Shown: positions 1-7,451, numbered from the stretch's first letter. The stretch: DNA of 15,881 nucleotides from JAZDMK01 sp043800975 (GCA_043800975.1 JAZDMK010000356.1:1-15881), one strand, 5' to 3'. Notes: generated by a model not told the origin, from the sequence alone. Numbers and translations are program-made.

Positions 1-534
1 TGCATTCGTAGCAGATGTTTTTTTCTGCTGGGCAATGCCATCGCGGTTGACGAGTTTGTGAAGTTCTGAAAAAAGCAATTGCTGATGAACAGGAGAGGAA
101 CGGGCACGCGTTTGCAGTTCCAGTGTTTCACCAAAAATACTTAATCCAACAGCATCCCGTTGTTTCCTCAGAATGTGAATCAGCGATGCAGAACACAATG
201 CGGAGAAAAGAATTTTATTCGGATTGGAATACGATAAGTTGGGAATCTCAGGATAATACATCGATGAAGAGCAATCGATCACAAGCTGACAACGCAGGTT
301 TGTTTCTTCTTCAAAACGTTTTACAAATAATTTTTCGGTTCGACCATACAACTTCCAGTCGATATGCCGAGTTGATTCGTTGGTGTTGTATTGACGGTGT
401 TCGGCAAATTCAACAGAAAAACCATGAAACGGACTTTTGTGGAGACCGGTAATAAAACCTTCCACCACTTGTCGCGCAAGCAGTTCAAGATTCCCGAATT
501 CACGGGTACTCCCGCTGAGAATATCGGATTCCAA
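1..534 (-). CDS. DUF58 domain protein, 3' end outside the window
   Basis: This is the first 178 codons of a DUF58 family protein; the 3' end lies beyond base 1. The frame was read on the reverse strand. It contains the family signature around residues 31-62 (HKSPFHGFSVEFAEHR, then TRHIDWK) and a vWA-like metal-site motif DCSSS at residues 87-91. DUF58 proteins are cytoplasmic vWA-like proteins, often found with MoxR AAA ATPases; their biochemical role is not established. No ATG or GTG lies in frame before the conserved region, and the frame is closed by a TAA inside trxA. The only plausible start is therefore TTG at 534-532, giving MESDILSGSTREFGNLELLA. This lies 17 bases after the trxA stop, so cotranscription with trxA is likely. 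No Shine-Dalgarno sequence is visible, which is usual for Bacteroidota. The family assignment is firm; the start is an inference. Confidence 0.88.
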   Translation of the reverse strand, partial: MESDILSGSTREFGNLELLARQVVEGFITGLHKSPFHGFSVEFAEHRQYNTNESTRHIDWKLYGRTEKLFVKRFEEETNLRCQLVIDCSSSMYYPEIPNLSYSNPNKILFSALCSASLIHILRKQRDAVGLSIFGETLELQTRARSSPVHQQLLFSELHKLVNRDGIAQQKKTSATNA

Positions 535-551
535 AGTAAGAAGTATTTGCT

Positions 552-869
552 TTACAGCTGGGCTTTCAGTTTGTCGGCCAACACATTTTTAGGAACAGCA
601 CCTACTTGTTTGTCCACCACTTCACCGTTTTTAATAAACAGCACGGTAGGGATATTGCGAATGCCAAATTTTGATGCGATACCGGGATTGTTATCTACGT
701 CTACTTTTCCAATGATCGCTTTTCCTTCATATTCAACTGCCAGTTCATTCACGATTGGACCAATCATGCGGCAGGGGCCACACCATTCCGCCCAAAAATC
801 AACTAGCGCGGGTTTGTCTGATTTCATTACCAGTTCTTCGAAGTTTGCATCGGTGAATTCTAATGCCAT
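552..869 (-). CDS. trxA: Thioredoxin
   Basis: A 105-residue single-domain thioredoxin, the normal length for the family. It reduces protein disulfides in the cytoplasm and is recharged by thioredoxin reductase. The active site WCGPC is at residues 29-33, with Cys30 and Cys33 as the redox pair. The cis-proline is Pro74 in NIPT, and the buried Asp24 precedes FWAEWC. There is no signal peptide or membrane segment, which separates it from the secreted TlpA/ResA thioredoxins common in this phylum. It lies 122 bases downstream of dnaE on the same strand and 17 bases upstream of the DUF58 gene. The dnaE-trxA gap has a possible promoter of its own, so trxA may be transcribed independently of dnaE. 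Confidence 0.96.
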   Translation of the reverse strand: MALEFTDANFEELVMKSDKPALVDFWAEWCGPCRMIGPIVNELAVEYEGKAIIGKVDVDNNPGIASKFGIRNIPTVLFIKNGEVVDKQVGAVPKNVLADKLKAQL

Positions 870-893
870 AGCGTTTGATTTTAAATTTGCGTA

Positions 894-927
894 TAAAAGT
901 ATAAAAAATTTTCAGCCCATAGTCAAT
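894..927 (-). promoter_or_regulatory. Possible Bacteroidota-type promoter for trxA
   Basis: On the reverse strand, TACTTTTA (894-901) differs from the -7 consensus TAnnTTTG only in its last base. ATTGAC (922-927) upstream could supply a weak -33 element. The spacing is a little longer than usual and the region is very AT-rich, so this may be chance. Confidence 0.3.
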
Positions 928-991
928 TTATTTGCTAAAAAATATTAAAAGTTAAAATGGCATATATCCATCTGGGATTGATGTGATGAAG

Positions 992-3900
992 TCAACCCAG
1001 TTTGATATTTACGCCCGGAATATTTTTCATGTCTTTTAAAAGTTCGCGGCTGACTTTTACTTTTAGCGAACGTGAACGCATTCCGAGATTGATATGGTCA
1101 TCTGCATCACTTAAAACAATATGAACATTGCACTTTCCCGGATGATTATGAATCGTCTTGAGAATCGAACTGACAATTGTTTCATCGAGTGTTTTCAGAT
1201 CAAAAGATATTGTGACTGTTGAAATATGTTTGTCAAACAAATCGGAAAGCATTTCCATCGAAAGAATTTTCCCTTCCAGTTTGTCGGCATCTTTATAACG
1301 GGGAATAACTTTTCCTTTTACCAGTAACGGATAATCTTTTGTAAGATAACTTTTGAATTTCAGGAAATCATCTGAAAACATCATGAATTCTATAGAATCG
1401 GTATAGTCTTCCAGAATAAATGTTCCGTATAAATTTCCGGTCTTTGCCGTTTTGTGCTGTGCGTTGGAAACAATTCCTGCAATAACAAATTCTTTGTTTC
1501 TGAATTTTTCCCAGTCTTCCTTAAGTTGCCGGATAGATACTTTGGCAAAGGTTTCCACTTCAAGCCGGAATGGATCCAGCGGGTGACCGGAAAGATAAAT
1601 TCCAATTACATCTTTTTCTTTTTGCAGCATCTCGGTTAATTCCCAAGGTGCGCATTTGGGTGTTTCCGGCATCTCCATTTCCTGATCTGCGGTTTCCCCA
1701 AAGAGTGATTGCTGGAAACTTTCTTTCTGCTGCTGGTATGCATTTCCGAAAGAAATAATTTTTTCGATAAAAGAACTTCTGGCCATGTTATCGACAAGGA
1801 AATATCCCGACCGTGGTATGCCGAAGTTGTCGAAAGCGCCGGCCTGAGCCAGGTTTTCAATGCTTTTGCGATTGACTGTGCGAAGGGAAACCCTTTTTAC
1901 AAAATCAAAAATATCGGTGTATGGACCATTCTTTTCTTTTTCATCGAGCAGCGACTGAACAGCGGCTTCGCCAACGCCCTTAATAGCTGAAAGACTGAAA
2001 CGAATGGCGCCTTTTTCATTTACAGTAAAACGAATTCCGCTTTCATTGATGTCGGGACCCAGCACAGGAATATCCATACGCTTACTTTCATCCATATAGA
2101 AAGTTACGTCATCCAGCGAATCCATGTGGCGGGAAAGCAGTGCGGCCATGTATTCAGCAGAATAATTTGCTTTTAAATAGGCCGTCTGATATGCCACGAT
2201 AGAGTAGGCTGCCGAATGGGAACGGTTGAAACCGTATTCACCAAACTTAGCCATCGTATCATAAACATCAGAGGCAACTTTTCTGTCAACCTGATTGCTG
2301 ACGGCACCTTCCACAAACTCATCTTTCAACTTTGCAATGATGTCGATTTTTTTCTTACCCATTGCTTTGCGCAATTCATCAGCTTTACCGCCTGAGAAGC
2401 CAGCCATCTTGCGTGAAATCTGCATGATCTGTTCCTGAAAAACCATAATGCCGTATGTATTCTTCAGAATGGTTTCTAGCAGTGGATGAGGGTAAGCTAC
2501 TTTTTCTTTTCCATGTTTTCGGTTGATGAATGTTGGGATGTTACTCATGGGGCCCGGTCGGAACAAAGCGTTCATTGCAATCAGGTCTTCTATATTGGTC
2601 GGTTTTAAATCAGCCAGATGCTTGCGCATTCCGTCTGATTCAAACTGGAATACACCAATGGTATCGCCTTTTTTAAAAAGCTCAAAAGTCTTCGGATCAT
2701 CCAGCGGTATATCATCGATATTGATGCGGATGCCATGCCGCATCTCAATATTATCAATAGCATCTTTGATGATGGAAAGATTTCGTAATCCGAGAAAGTC
2801 CATCTTTAACATGCCCACTTGTTCCACAAGTTTTCCTTCAAACTGTGTAACCGGCATAATAGAATCTTTCTGAACACTTAGTGGAATATAGTCCTTTAGA
2901 TCATCCGGCCCGATAATAATTCCGCAGGCATGTGTACCTGTATGGCGATTTGAACCTTCCAGAATTTCTGCAAATGCAAGTGTTTTTCGAATTAAATCAT
3001 TTTCACTTTTACGTGCTTGTGAAAGCTCGGGAACCTTGTCGAATGCGCCTTTTAGTGTGATGCCCACTTCTTCGGGAATCAGCTTTGCAAGACGATCAGC
3101 TTCAGGAAGCGGCAGACGCAGTACACGCGCAACATCACGAATAGCTGAGCGTGCAGCCATAGTTCCAAATGTAATAATCTGCGCTACATGGTCAGTACCG
3201 TATTTTTTTACAACGTAATCAATTACTTTATCACGCCCGTCATCATCAAAGTCCACGTCGATATCAGGCATGGAGATGCGGTCGGGATTGAGGAAACGTT
3301 CGAACAGCAAACTATACTTAATCGGATCTACATTCGTAATCCGGATGCAATATGCAACAGCGGAGCCTGCCGCAGAGCCACGTCCCGGGCCCACAGCCAC
3401 ACCCATTTCGCGGGCCGCATTAATGAAATCCTGAACAATAAGAAAATATCCGGCAAAGCCCATTTTCTTAACAACGGATAATTCGAAATCTAGTCGCTCG
3501 CGCAACTCATCATTCATATCCGGATAAAGTTTTTCAGCGCCTTTATAGGTTAAATGGTGAAGGAATTCATCTTCATCTGTAAAGCCTTCGGGCAAAGGAA
3601 ACTTAGGAAGAAGAATGTCTTGTGACAAATCAAAATCTTCGATTCTGTCAGCGATAACGCGTGTGTTTTTAATAGCTTCCGGGACATCGATAAAAAGCTG
3701 TAGCATTTCGCCGGGGCTTTTCATGTATTCCTGTCCGGTATAATGCATGCCGGTTACATCTTCCAGATCTTTGCCTGTATTGAGACAAATTAAAATTCTG
3801 TGTGCTTCAAAATCGGATGCATTCACAAAATGCACGTCATTGGTGGCAACCAGAGGGACATTGAATTTGGCAGCCATCGCGATCAGAACTTCATTTACAT

Positions 3901-4450
3901 TTTTTTGCTCAGGTTGTCCGCTGCGTTGTAATTCAAGATAGAAGCGATCACCAAAAATATCAAGGTATTCTTTCAGTACTTCTTCTGCTTTCTCAACACC
4001 GCGTGTGGTAATGGTTTCCGGGATTTCGCCACCCAGGCATGCAGACAATGCAATCAGTCCTTCGTTATACTGACGCAGGATTTCTTTATCAATTCGCGGC
4101 GTATAATAAAAGCCTTCTGTAAATCCGAGGGAGGATAGGCGCGAAAGATTTTTGTAGCCAACTTTGTTTTGAGCCAGCAATACCAGATGATAACCACTGC
4201 GATCAACTTTCCCTTTTTTTTCGAAGCGGCTGTTTTCTGCCACATACATTTCACAGCCAATAATGGGTTTTATTCCTGCCTTCTTAGCATCACTTACAAA
4301 TTTCAAAACTCCATACATGTTGCCGTGATCAGAAATGGCCAGCGAGGTCATTCCTGTTTCTTTTGCTTTGCTTAACAAAGAAGGAATAGAAGCGGCTCCA
4401 TCCAGAATGGAGTATTGAGTGTGAACGTGAAGGTGCGTAAAATCAGGCAT
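992..4450 (-). CDS. dnaE: DNA polymerase III alpha subunit
   Basis: This is the catalytic subunit of the replicative DNA polymerase, 1152 residues, close to the E. coli protein (about 1160). The N-terminal PHP domain (about 1-210) begins HLHVHTQYSILDG. It keeps all nine metal ligands of active PHP domains: His8, His10, Asp17, His42, Glu67, His88, Cys138, Asp205 and His207. The palm carries PDIDVDFDDD with catalytic Asp396 and Asp398, and KMDFLG with the third carboxylate, Asp551. A helix-hairpin-helix follows near 815-835 (SAIKGVGEAAV). QQSLF at 913-917 fits the beta-clamp binding motif and lies where E. coli has its own. An OB fold occupies about 983-1055. The start MPDFTHLHVH places the PHP motif at the usual distance from the N-terminus. 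A -7-like TAATTTTA lies upstream on the reverse strand (4474-4481), but no good -33 element was found. Confidence 0.98.
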   Translation of the reverse strand: MPDFTHLHVHTQYSILDGAASIPSLLSKAKETGMTSLAISDHGNMYGVLKFVSDAKKAGIKPIIGCEMYVAENSRFEKKGKVDRSGYHLVLLAQNKVGYKNLSRLSSLGFTEGFYYTPRIDKEILRQYNEGLIALSACLGGEIPETITTRGVEKAEEVLKEYLDIFGDRFYLELQRSGQPEQKNVNEVLIAMAAKFNVPLVATNDVHFVNASDFEAHRILICLNTGKDLEDVTGMHYTGQEYMKSPGEMLQLFIDVPEAIKNTRVIADRIEDFDLSQDILLPKFPLPEGFTDEDEFLHHLTYKGAEKLYPDMNDELRERLDFELSVVKKMGFAGYFLIVQDFINAAREMGVAVGPGRGSAAGSAVAYCIRITNVDPIKYSLLFERFLNPDRISMPDIDVDFDDDGRDKVIDYVVKKYGTDHVAQIITFGTMAARSAIRDVARVLRLPLPEADRLAKLIPEEVGITLKGAFDKVPELSQARKSENDLIRKTLAFAEILEGSNRHTGTHACGIIIGPDDLKDYIPLSVQKDSIMPVTQFEGKLVEQVGMLKMDFLGLRNLSIIKDAIDNIEMRHGIRINIDDIPLDDPKTFELFKKGDTIGVFQFESDGMRKHLADLKPTNIEDLIAMNALFRPGPMSNIPTFINRKHGKEKVAYPHPLLETILKNTYGIMVFQEQIMQISRKMAGFSGGKADELRKAMGKKKIDIIAKLKDEFVEGAVSNQVDRKVASDVYDTMAKFGEYGFNRSHSAAYSIVAYQTAYLKANYSAEYMAALLSRHMDSLDDVTFYMDESKRMDIPVLGPDINESGIRFTVNEKGAIRFSLSAIKGVGEAAVQSLLDEKEKNGPYTDIFDFVKRVSLRTVNRKSIENLAQAGAFDNFGIPRSGYFLVDNMARSSFIEKIISFGNAYQQQKESFQQSLFGETADQEMEMPETPKCAPWELTEMLQKEKDVIGIYLSGHPLDPFRLEVETFAKVSIRQLKEDWEKFRNKEFVIAGIVSNAQHKTAKTGNLYGTFILEDYTDSIEFMMFSDDFLKFKSYLTKDYPLLVKGKVIPRYKDADKLEGKILSMEMLSDLFDKHISTVTISFDLKTLDETIVSSILKTIHNHPGKCNVHIVLSDADDHINLGMRSRSLKVKVSRELLKDMKNIPGVNIKLG

Positions 4451-4542
4451 ATCGGCTTTCAGGGTCTGTGTGGTAAAATTATTTTAAAATATCAAACGGA
4501 AAACGAATGTTGATAAATTATGCTATCCGCCGATAATTCTTA

Positions 4543-4559
4543 ATATACATTGTGTATAT
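4543..4559. promoter_or_regulatory. Inverted repeat upstream of dnaE
   Basis: A perfect 7-base inverted repeat, ATATACA TTG TGTATAT, sits about 95 bases upstream of the dnaE start. It is between dnaE and the 3' end of the upstream lipoprotein gene. No T-run follows on either strand, so it does not resemble an intrinsic terminator. It has the form of a binding site for a dimeric regulator, but in AT-rich DNA it could be chance. Confidence 0.25.
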
Positions 4560-4583
4560 CATTTTAAGAGCCTCATAAAAAGT

Positions 4584-5423
4584 CTAAAGTGGCGCTGTGT
4601 ATCTGTATCCTTTTTTAACGCTTTGGAAATTATTTTTATTTTGTTTGATTAATTCAACTGTAAATCCTTCCTCGCCGATCCAGTCAGTAAAAAGTTCAAT
4701 ACCATCAGGACTTTCGAATGCGGCTATAATAGAATAATATTCAACACCAAATCTACCCTGATCGTCAACCCGCCATGTGCTTTGAAGATCATATTTTGCA
4801 GAATAATCGTAGTAAAGTCTTTCTTTGGAATTTGACAATACAAGAGACGCTAATGAACTATCATTTTTTGTTTCAAATTCTACGATATAAACAAATCGTT
4901 GTTTACCAAGTGCGGCAAGCTCACGCGCTTCTTTAACTTTTCTTCCTTTCTCAGTTTCTATTTGTTTTTTAAGATTTTGAGGAAGAGTGGCTGTTTCATT
5001 TTTTGTAAATAAAATCTGAGTACGCGTAGAAAAATATCTGTGAGTCATAAATAGGGTTGTCACATGCTTGTTAAGATTACCGGACGCGATCTGATATAAA
5101 TACCCGCCATGATTTATAAAATTATGTGCTGCTTCCCGGCCATTATCTTTTTCATTTGGATTTTTCTTTTCAATGAATTTTATCTCACCCAATTTTCCAT
5201 CTGATAAAATAGTATGTGTGTATAGAGCAGGATCAAGTGTTGAAGATTCATCCAAGATTAATTTGCACTCACTGCCATCTTGATTACTAAAACCAAATCC
5301 CACTTCCCATGCCAGTGAATCAGGTTTGATCGGAAGTACGTTTGATGTAGCTTTGCGATTTGTGCATCCCAGCACAACCGAACAAAATAAAAGTGCAAGA
5401 AGAGGTCTCATGTGTTTTTTCAA
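4584..5423 (-). CDS. Lipoprotein of unknown function
   Basis: A 279-residue protein that I do not recognise. It begins with a lipoprotein signal peptide: basic MKKHMR, a hydrophobic core, and lipobox VLGC with Cys20 as the lipidated residue. It should be anchored in the inner or outer membrane and face the periplasm or surface. There are no further membrane segments. The mature part mixes predicted strands with one charged helix at about 148-173, rich in Lys, Glu and Ala. Its aromatic content (for example residues 125-133 and the C-terminal GYRYTAPL) suits a beta-rich fold. Met5 is an alternative start. It is divergent from another small lipoprotein gene, with 169 bases between them, and is followed by dnaE in the same direction after 133 bases. 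Neither neighbour suggests a role. Confidence 0.8.
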   Translation of the reverse strand: MKKHMRPLLALLFCSVVLGCTNRKATSNVLPIKPDSLAWEVGFGFSNQDGSECKLILDESSTLDPALYTHTILSDGKLGEIKFIEKKNPNEKDNGREAAHNFINHGGYLYQIASGNLNKHVTTLFMTHRYFSTRTQILFTKNETATLPQNLKKQIETEKGRKVKEARELAALGKQRFVYIVEFETKNDSSLASLVLSNSKERLYYDYSAKYDLQSTWRVDDQGRFGVEYYSIIAAFESPDGIELFTDWIGEEGFTVELIKQNKNNFQSVKKGYRYTAPL

Positions 5424-5592
5424 ATTGAAAAATAAAAATACTAATAAAATTTAAGCAAAAATCAGTCATGGCAAATATTAAATTGTATTTTTATTCACGT
5501 GTTTCATTGTATCATACTTTTAAAAATATAACGAACACAAAGGAGGATGCAACTTAATTTCTTTTTGAAAAGTCTTATAAAAAAATAGCTGT
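5424..5592. other. Divergent intergenic region between two lipoprotein genes
   Basis: This AT-rich 169-base gap must hold promoters for both flanking lipoprotein genes. On the plus strand TACTTTTA (5515-5522) resembles the -7 consensus TAnnTTTG, but no matching TTTG is found at the right distance. A purine-rich AAAGGAGG lies at 5539-5546. CACGTG at 5497-5502 is a short palindrome of uncertain meaning. No convincing minus-strand promoter was found. Confidence 0.35.
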
Positions 5593-5976
5593 ATGAAAAA
5601 ATGTACAATACTCGTTCTTGGTCTTTTGTTTATGACAATTCATTTTGGTTGCAGAAAAGAAAAGATTCGTAATAAATATACTGGTAGCTGGAAAATTACA
5701 GCAACTGAGTATTCACATTGGATTTATGGGCCCTATGATACTGTAATTAATCACGAATACAATGCAGAAATGAAAGATGGAAGTGGTTCAATGGAATTAG
5801 ACCTGTGGGTTACACCGACTGAAAAATGGGATGTTCAATTAAGTAAAAACGGGAATCTGTTTTCTGTCAAAGCCATTCAGCCTTTAAGCCAGGATGATCA
5901 TTCATTTAAACTATATAACTCATATGGTGATGGTGGACACTATGGCGATCAGACTATTAATGGTGAAAAACAATAA
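5593..5976 (+). CDS. Small lipoprotein of unknown function
   Basis: A 127-residue protein with an N-terminal signal (MKKCTILVLGLLFMTIHFGC). Cys20 is the probable lipidation site, although the residue three before it is His rather than the usual Leu, so the lipobox is imperfect. The mature part starts NKYTGSWKITATEY, a pattern of short Bacteroidota lipoproteins with lipocalin-like or beta-sandwich folds. It ends with a Gly/His/Tyr-rich stretch, GGHYGDQTINGEKQ, that resembles the C-terminus of such proteins, so it is probably complete. It is divergent from the 279-residue lipoprotein gene, and rpsP lies 195 bases downstream in the same direction. The function is unknown; the family resemblance is from memory and only moderate. 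Confidence 0.7.
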   Translation: MKKCTILVLGLLFMTIHFGCRKEKIRNKYTGSWKITATEYSHWIYGPYDTVINHEYNAEMKDGSGSMELDLWVTPTEKWDVQLSKNGNLFSVKAIQPLSQDDHSFKLYNSYGDGGHYGDQTINGEKQ

Positions 5977-6105
5977 CCTTATATCATTTCTTAGTTTTAA
6001 AAAAAAAAAGTTCGATTTTACCTTAGTATTGATTCATATTGTTTCAATTCTGGCGCTTTTCCATAATAGCATTTCTACACATATTAAAAATAAACAGCCA
6101 AAATG
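5977..6105. other. Intergenic region before the rpsP promoter
   Basis: There is no convincing gene here. It contains a run of eleven A residues (5999-6009) and AT-rich sequence. An open frame crosses it on the plus strand but overlaps the end of the small lipoprotein gene and has no protein-like composition. No strong terminator hairpin is seen after the lipoprotein gene. Confidence 0.5.
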
Positions 6106-6136
6106 TTTGGTAATTCGAAAATATTTACGACTTTTG
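6106..6136 (+). promoter_or_regulatory. Bacteroidota sigma-70 promoter for rpsP
   Basis: TTTG at 6106-6109 is separated by 19 bases from GACTTTTG at 6129-6136. This fits the -33 TTTG / -7 TAnnTTTG promoter known for Bacteroides and Flavobacterium, with one mismatch in the -7 box and the normal spacing. It predicts transcription starting near 6142-6145 and a leader of about 28 bases before the rpsP ATG. Confidence 0.7.
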
Positions 6137-6171
6137 CAGCCCTTTTAAACAAAAATTTAATTCATTAATTT

Positions 6172-6930
6172 ATGCCGACGAAAATCAGACTACAAAGGAA
6201 AGGTAAAAAAGGCAGACCTTTTTATCACATCGTGATCGTAGATAGTCGCACCCCACGAGATGGGAAATTCATCGAGCGGATTGGGCAGTACAACCCATTG
6301 ACTATCCCTGCAACTATTACATTAGACACTGACCGCGCCGTTAAATGGCTGCAGGACGGTGCGCAACCTTCCGACACTTGCCGTGCTATTTTAGCATTTA
6401 AAGGTGTGATGTTTAAACATCACTTACTCAAAGGTGTTAAGAAAGGTGCTTTAACTGCTGAACAGGCTGAAGCAAAATTTCAGAACTGGCTCCAGGAAAA
6501 GGAAAACAAGGTTAAAACAAGCAAGAGCGAGCATGAGCAGAACTTGCGACAGGAAAAGAGCAAACGCTTGAAAGAAGAAGGTGTTGTTCGTGAAGAAGTC
6601 GCAAAAGCTGTCGCTAAAAAGCGTTCTGATTTAGCTGCTGCATTAGCAGCGGAAAAATCCGAAGCTCAGGCTGAAGTTGTTGTTGCTGAAGAAACTGCAC
6701 CCGTTGTGGAAGACGCTGCACCTGTTGTGGAAGAAACTCCAGCCGTTGTGGAAGATGCAGCACCCGTTGCTGAAGAAACTGCACCTGTTGTGGAAGACGC
6801 AGCACCTGTTGTTGAAGAACCCGCAGCTATTGTTGAGGAAACTCCAGCCGTAGTTGAAGAAACTCCTGCTGTAGTTGAAGATGCAGCACCTGTTGCAGAG
6901 AACACAGAAGAACAGAAACCTGAAGCCTGA
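6172..6930 (+). CDS. rpsP: 30S ribosomal protein bS16 with long repeat tail
   Basis: bS16 is an assembly protein of the small ribosomal subunit. The conserved domain occupies about residues 1-85 and is recognised from MPTKIRLQRKGKKGRPFYHI, the SRTPRDGKFIERIGQYNP segment and the SDTCRAIL region. Standard bS16 is about 80-90 residues; this protein has 252. Residues 95-165 form a charged, probably helical linker rich in Lys, Glu and Ala. Residues 173-242 are ten tandem heptads of the type EETAPVV, EDAAPVV or EETPAVV, followed by NTEEQKPEA. C-terminal Ala/Glu-rich extensions on bS16 are known in Bacteroidota, but this one is long and very regular. The stop TGA overlaps the rimM ATG by one base, so the two are translationally coupled. 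The promoter is at 6106-6136. Confidence 0.96.
   Translation: MPTKIRLQRKGKKGRPFYHIVIVDSRTPRDGKFIERIGQYNPLTIPATITLDTDRAVKWLQDGAQPSDTCRAILAFKGVMFKHHLLKGVKKGALTAEQAEAKFQNWLQEKENKVKTSKSEHEQNLRQEKSKRLKEEGVVREEVAKAVAKKRSDLAAALAAEKSEAQAEVVVAEETAPVVEDAAPVVEETPAVVEDAAPVAEETAPVVEDAAPVVEEPAAIVEETPAVVEETPAVVEDAAPVAENTEEQKPEA
6688..6897 (+). repeat. Ten tandem 21-base repeats encoding heptads in bS16
   Basis: Exactly 210 bases code for ten seven-residue units with no insertion or gap. Each unit begins with Glu-Glu or Glu-Asp and ends with a Pro/Ala/Val group. EET and EDA units alternate over the first six, giving a 14-residue (42-base) higher period; units seven to nine are EEPAAIV, EETPAVV and EETPAVV, and unit ten is EDAAPVA. 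Codons differ between copies mainly at third positions while the amino-acid pattern is kept. This argues against very recent duplication of the whole array. The repeat also produces spurious open frames on the opposite strand. Confidence 0.95.
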
Positions 6931-7451
6931 TGATTTGCCGGGAAGATTACTTCCTGTTAGGCCGGATCACCAAACTTCATTCAAAATCTAACCGGTTGCT
7001 ACTGGCTTTAAACCAGGAGTTACCGGTTAACTTTTTATTATCCGATCCCATTTTCCTGGATATTGATCATTCATTGATCCCATTTTTTATTGAAGAATTC
7101 GAAGAAGTAGGAAAATCTGCCCGTGTTTCTTTTCTGGATTACTCGGATGTTTCCAAAACAACCCGGCTTTGTGGTATAGATTGCTATTTGCCGAAATCGC
7201 TGCTTTCCGGAAAAAAAGAAAAACTTCCTCTTGAAGAATTGAATGGCTATGAAGTAGTGGATGTGAAAAATGGAATGATCGGTATTGTTGCCGCAATTAT
7301 GGATATGTCGCACCATCCCTTGCTTTCAATTATGAATGGTAAAAAGGAAATTCTGGTTCCCTTTGTCGATGATATTGTAAAAAGTATTGACCATGATCAG
7401 CACAAAGTATTTATTGATGCACCCGACGGGCTGATTGATATCTACAGCTAA
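6930..7451 (+). CDS. rimM: 16S rRNA processing protein RimM
   Basis: RimM is an assembly factor for the 30S head that binds uS19; 173 residues is the usual size. The N-terminal RimM domain includes FLLGRITK (8-15) and LIPFFIEE (49-56). The C-terminal PRC-barrel has LNGYEVVD (104-111), GMIGIV (115-120), ILVPFVDDIV (141-150) and the typical ending APDGLIDIYS. The canonical HGxxGE motif after the first strand is missing: the sequence reads LHSKSNRLLL. The protein is therefore divergent in that loop. The ATG shares one base with the rpsP stop codon (TGATG), and rpsP-rimM is a widely conserved pair. The next gene starts one base after the rimM stop. Confidence 0.9.
   Translation: MICREDYFLLGRITKLHSKSNRLLLALNQELPVNFLLSDPIFLDIDHSLIPFFIEEFEEVGKSARVSFLDYSDVSKTTRLCGIDCYLPKSLLSGKKEKLPLEELNGYEVVDVKNGMIGIVAAIMDMSHHPLLSIMNGKKEILVPFVDDIVKSIDHDQHKVFIDAPDGLIDIYS

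Noticed and set aside
391..948. 185-codon open frame on the plus strand opposite trxA and the DUF58 gene
   Set aside because: It lies antisense to an unmistakable thioredoxin gene, and its product has no recognisable motif; it is a shadow frame.
1390..4375. Several 60-116 codon frames within dnaE on both strands
   Set aside because: All lie inside the intact dnaE frame and show no start context or domain; they are shadows.
5894..6148. 84-codon plus-strand frame after the small lipoprotein
   Set aside because: It overlaps the lipoprotein 3' end, crosses an eleven-A run and the rpsP promoter, and has no protein-like features.
6688..6897. CRISPR-like regular array
   Set aside because: There are no unique spacers; the 21-base units are contiguous and in frame with the bS16 coding sequence.
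6614..6905. Two minus-strand frames with Ser/Thr/Ala-rich or Gln/Leu-rich repeats
   Set aside because: They are reverse-strand readings of the bS16 heptad repeat, where the 21-base period keeps all frames open.
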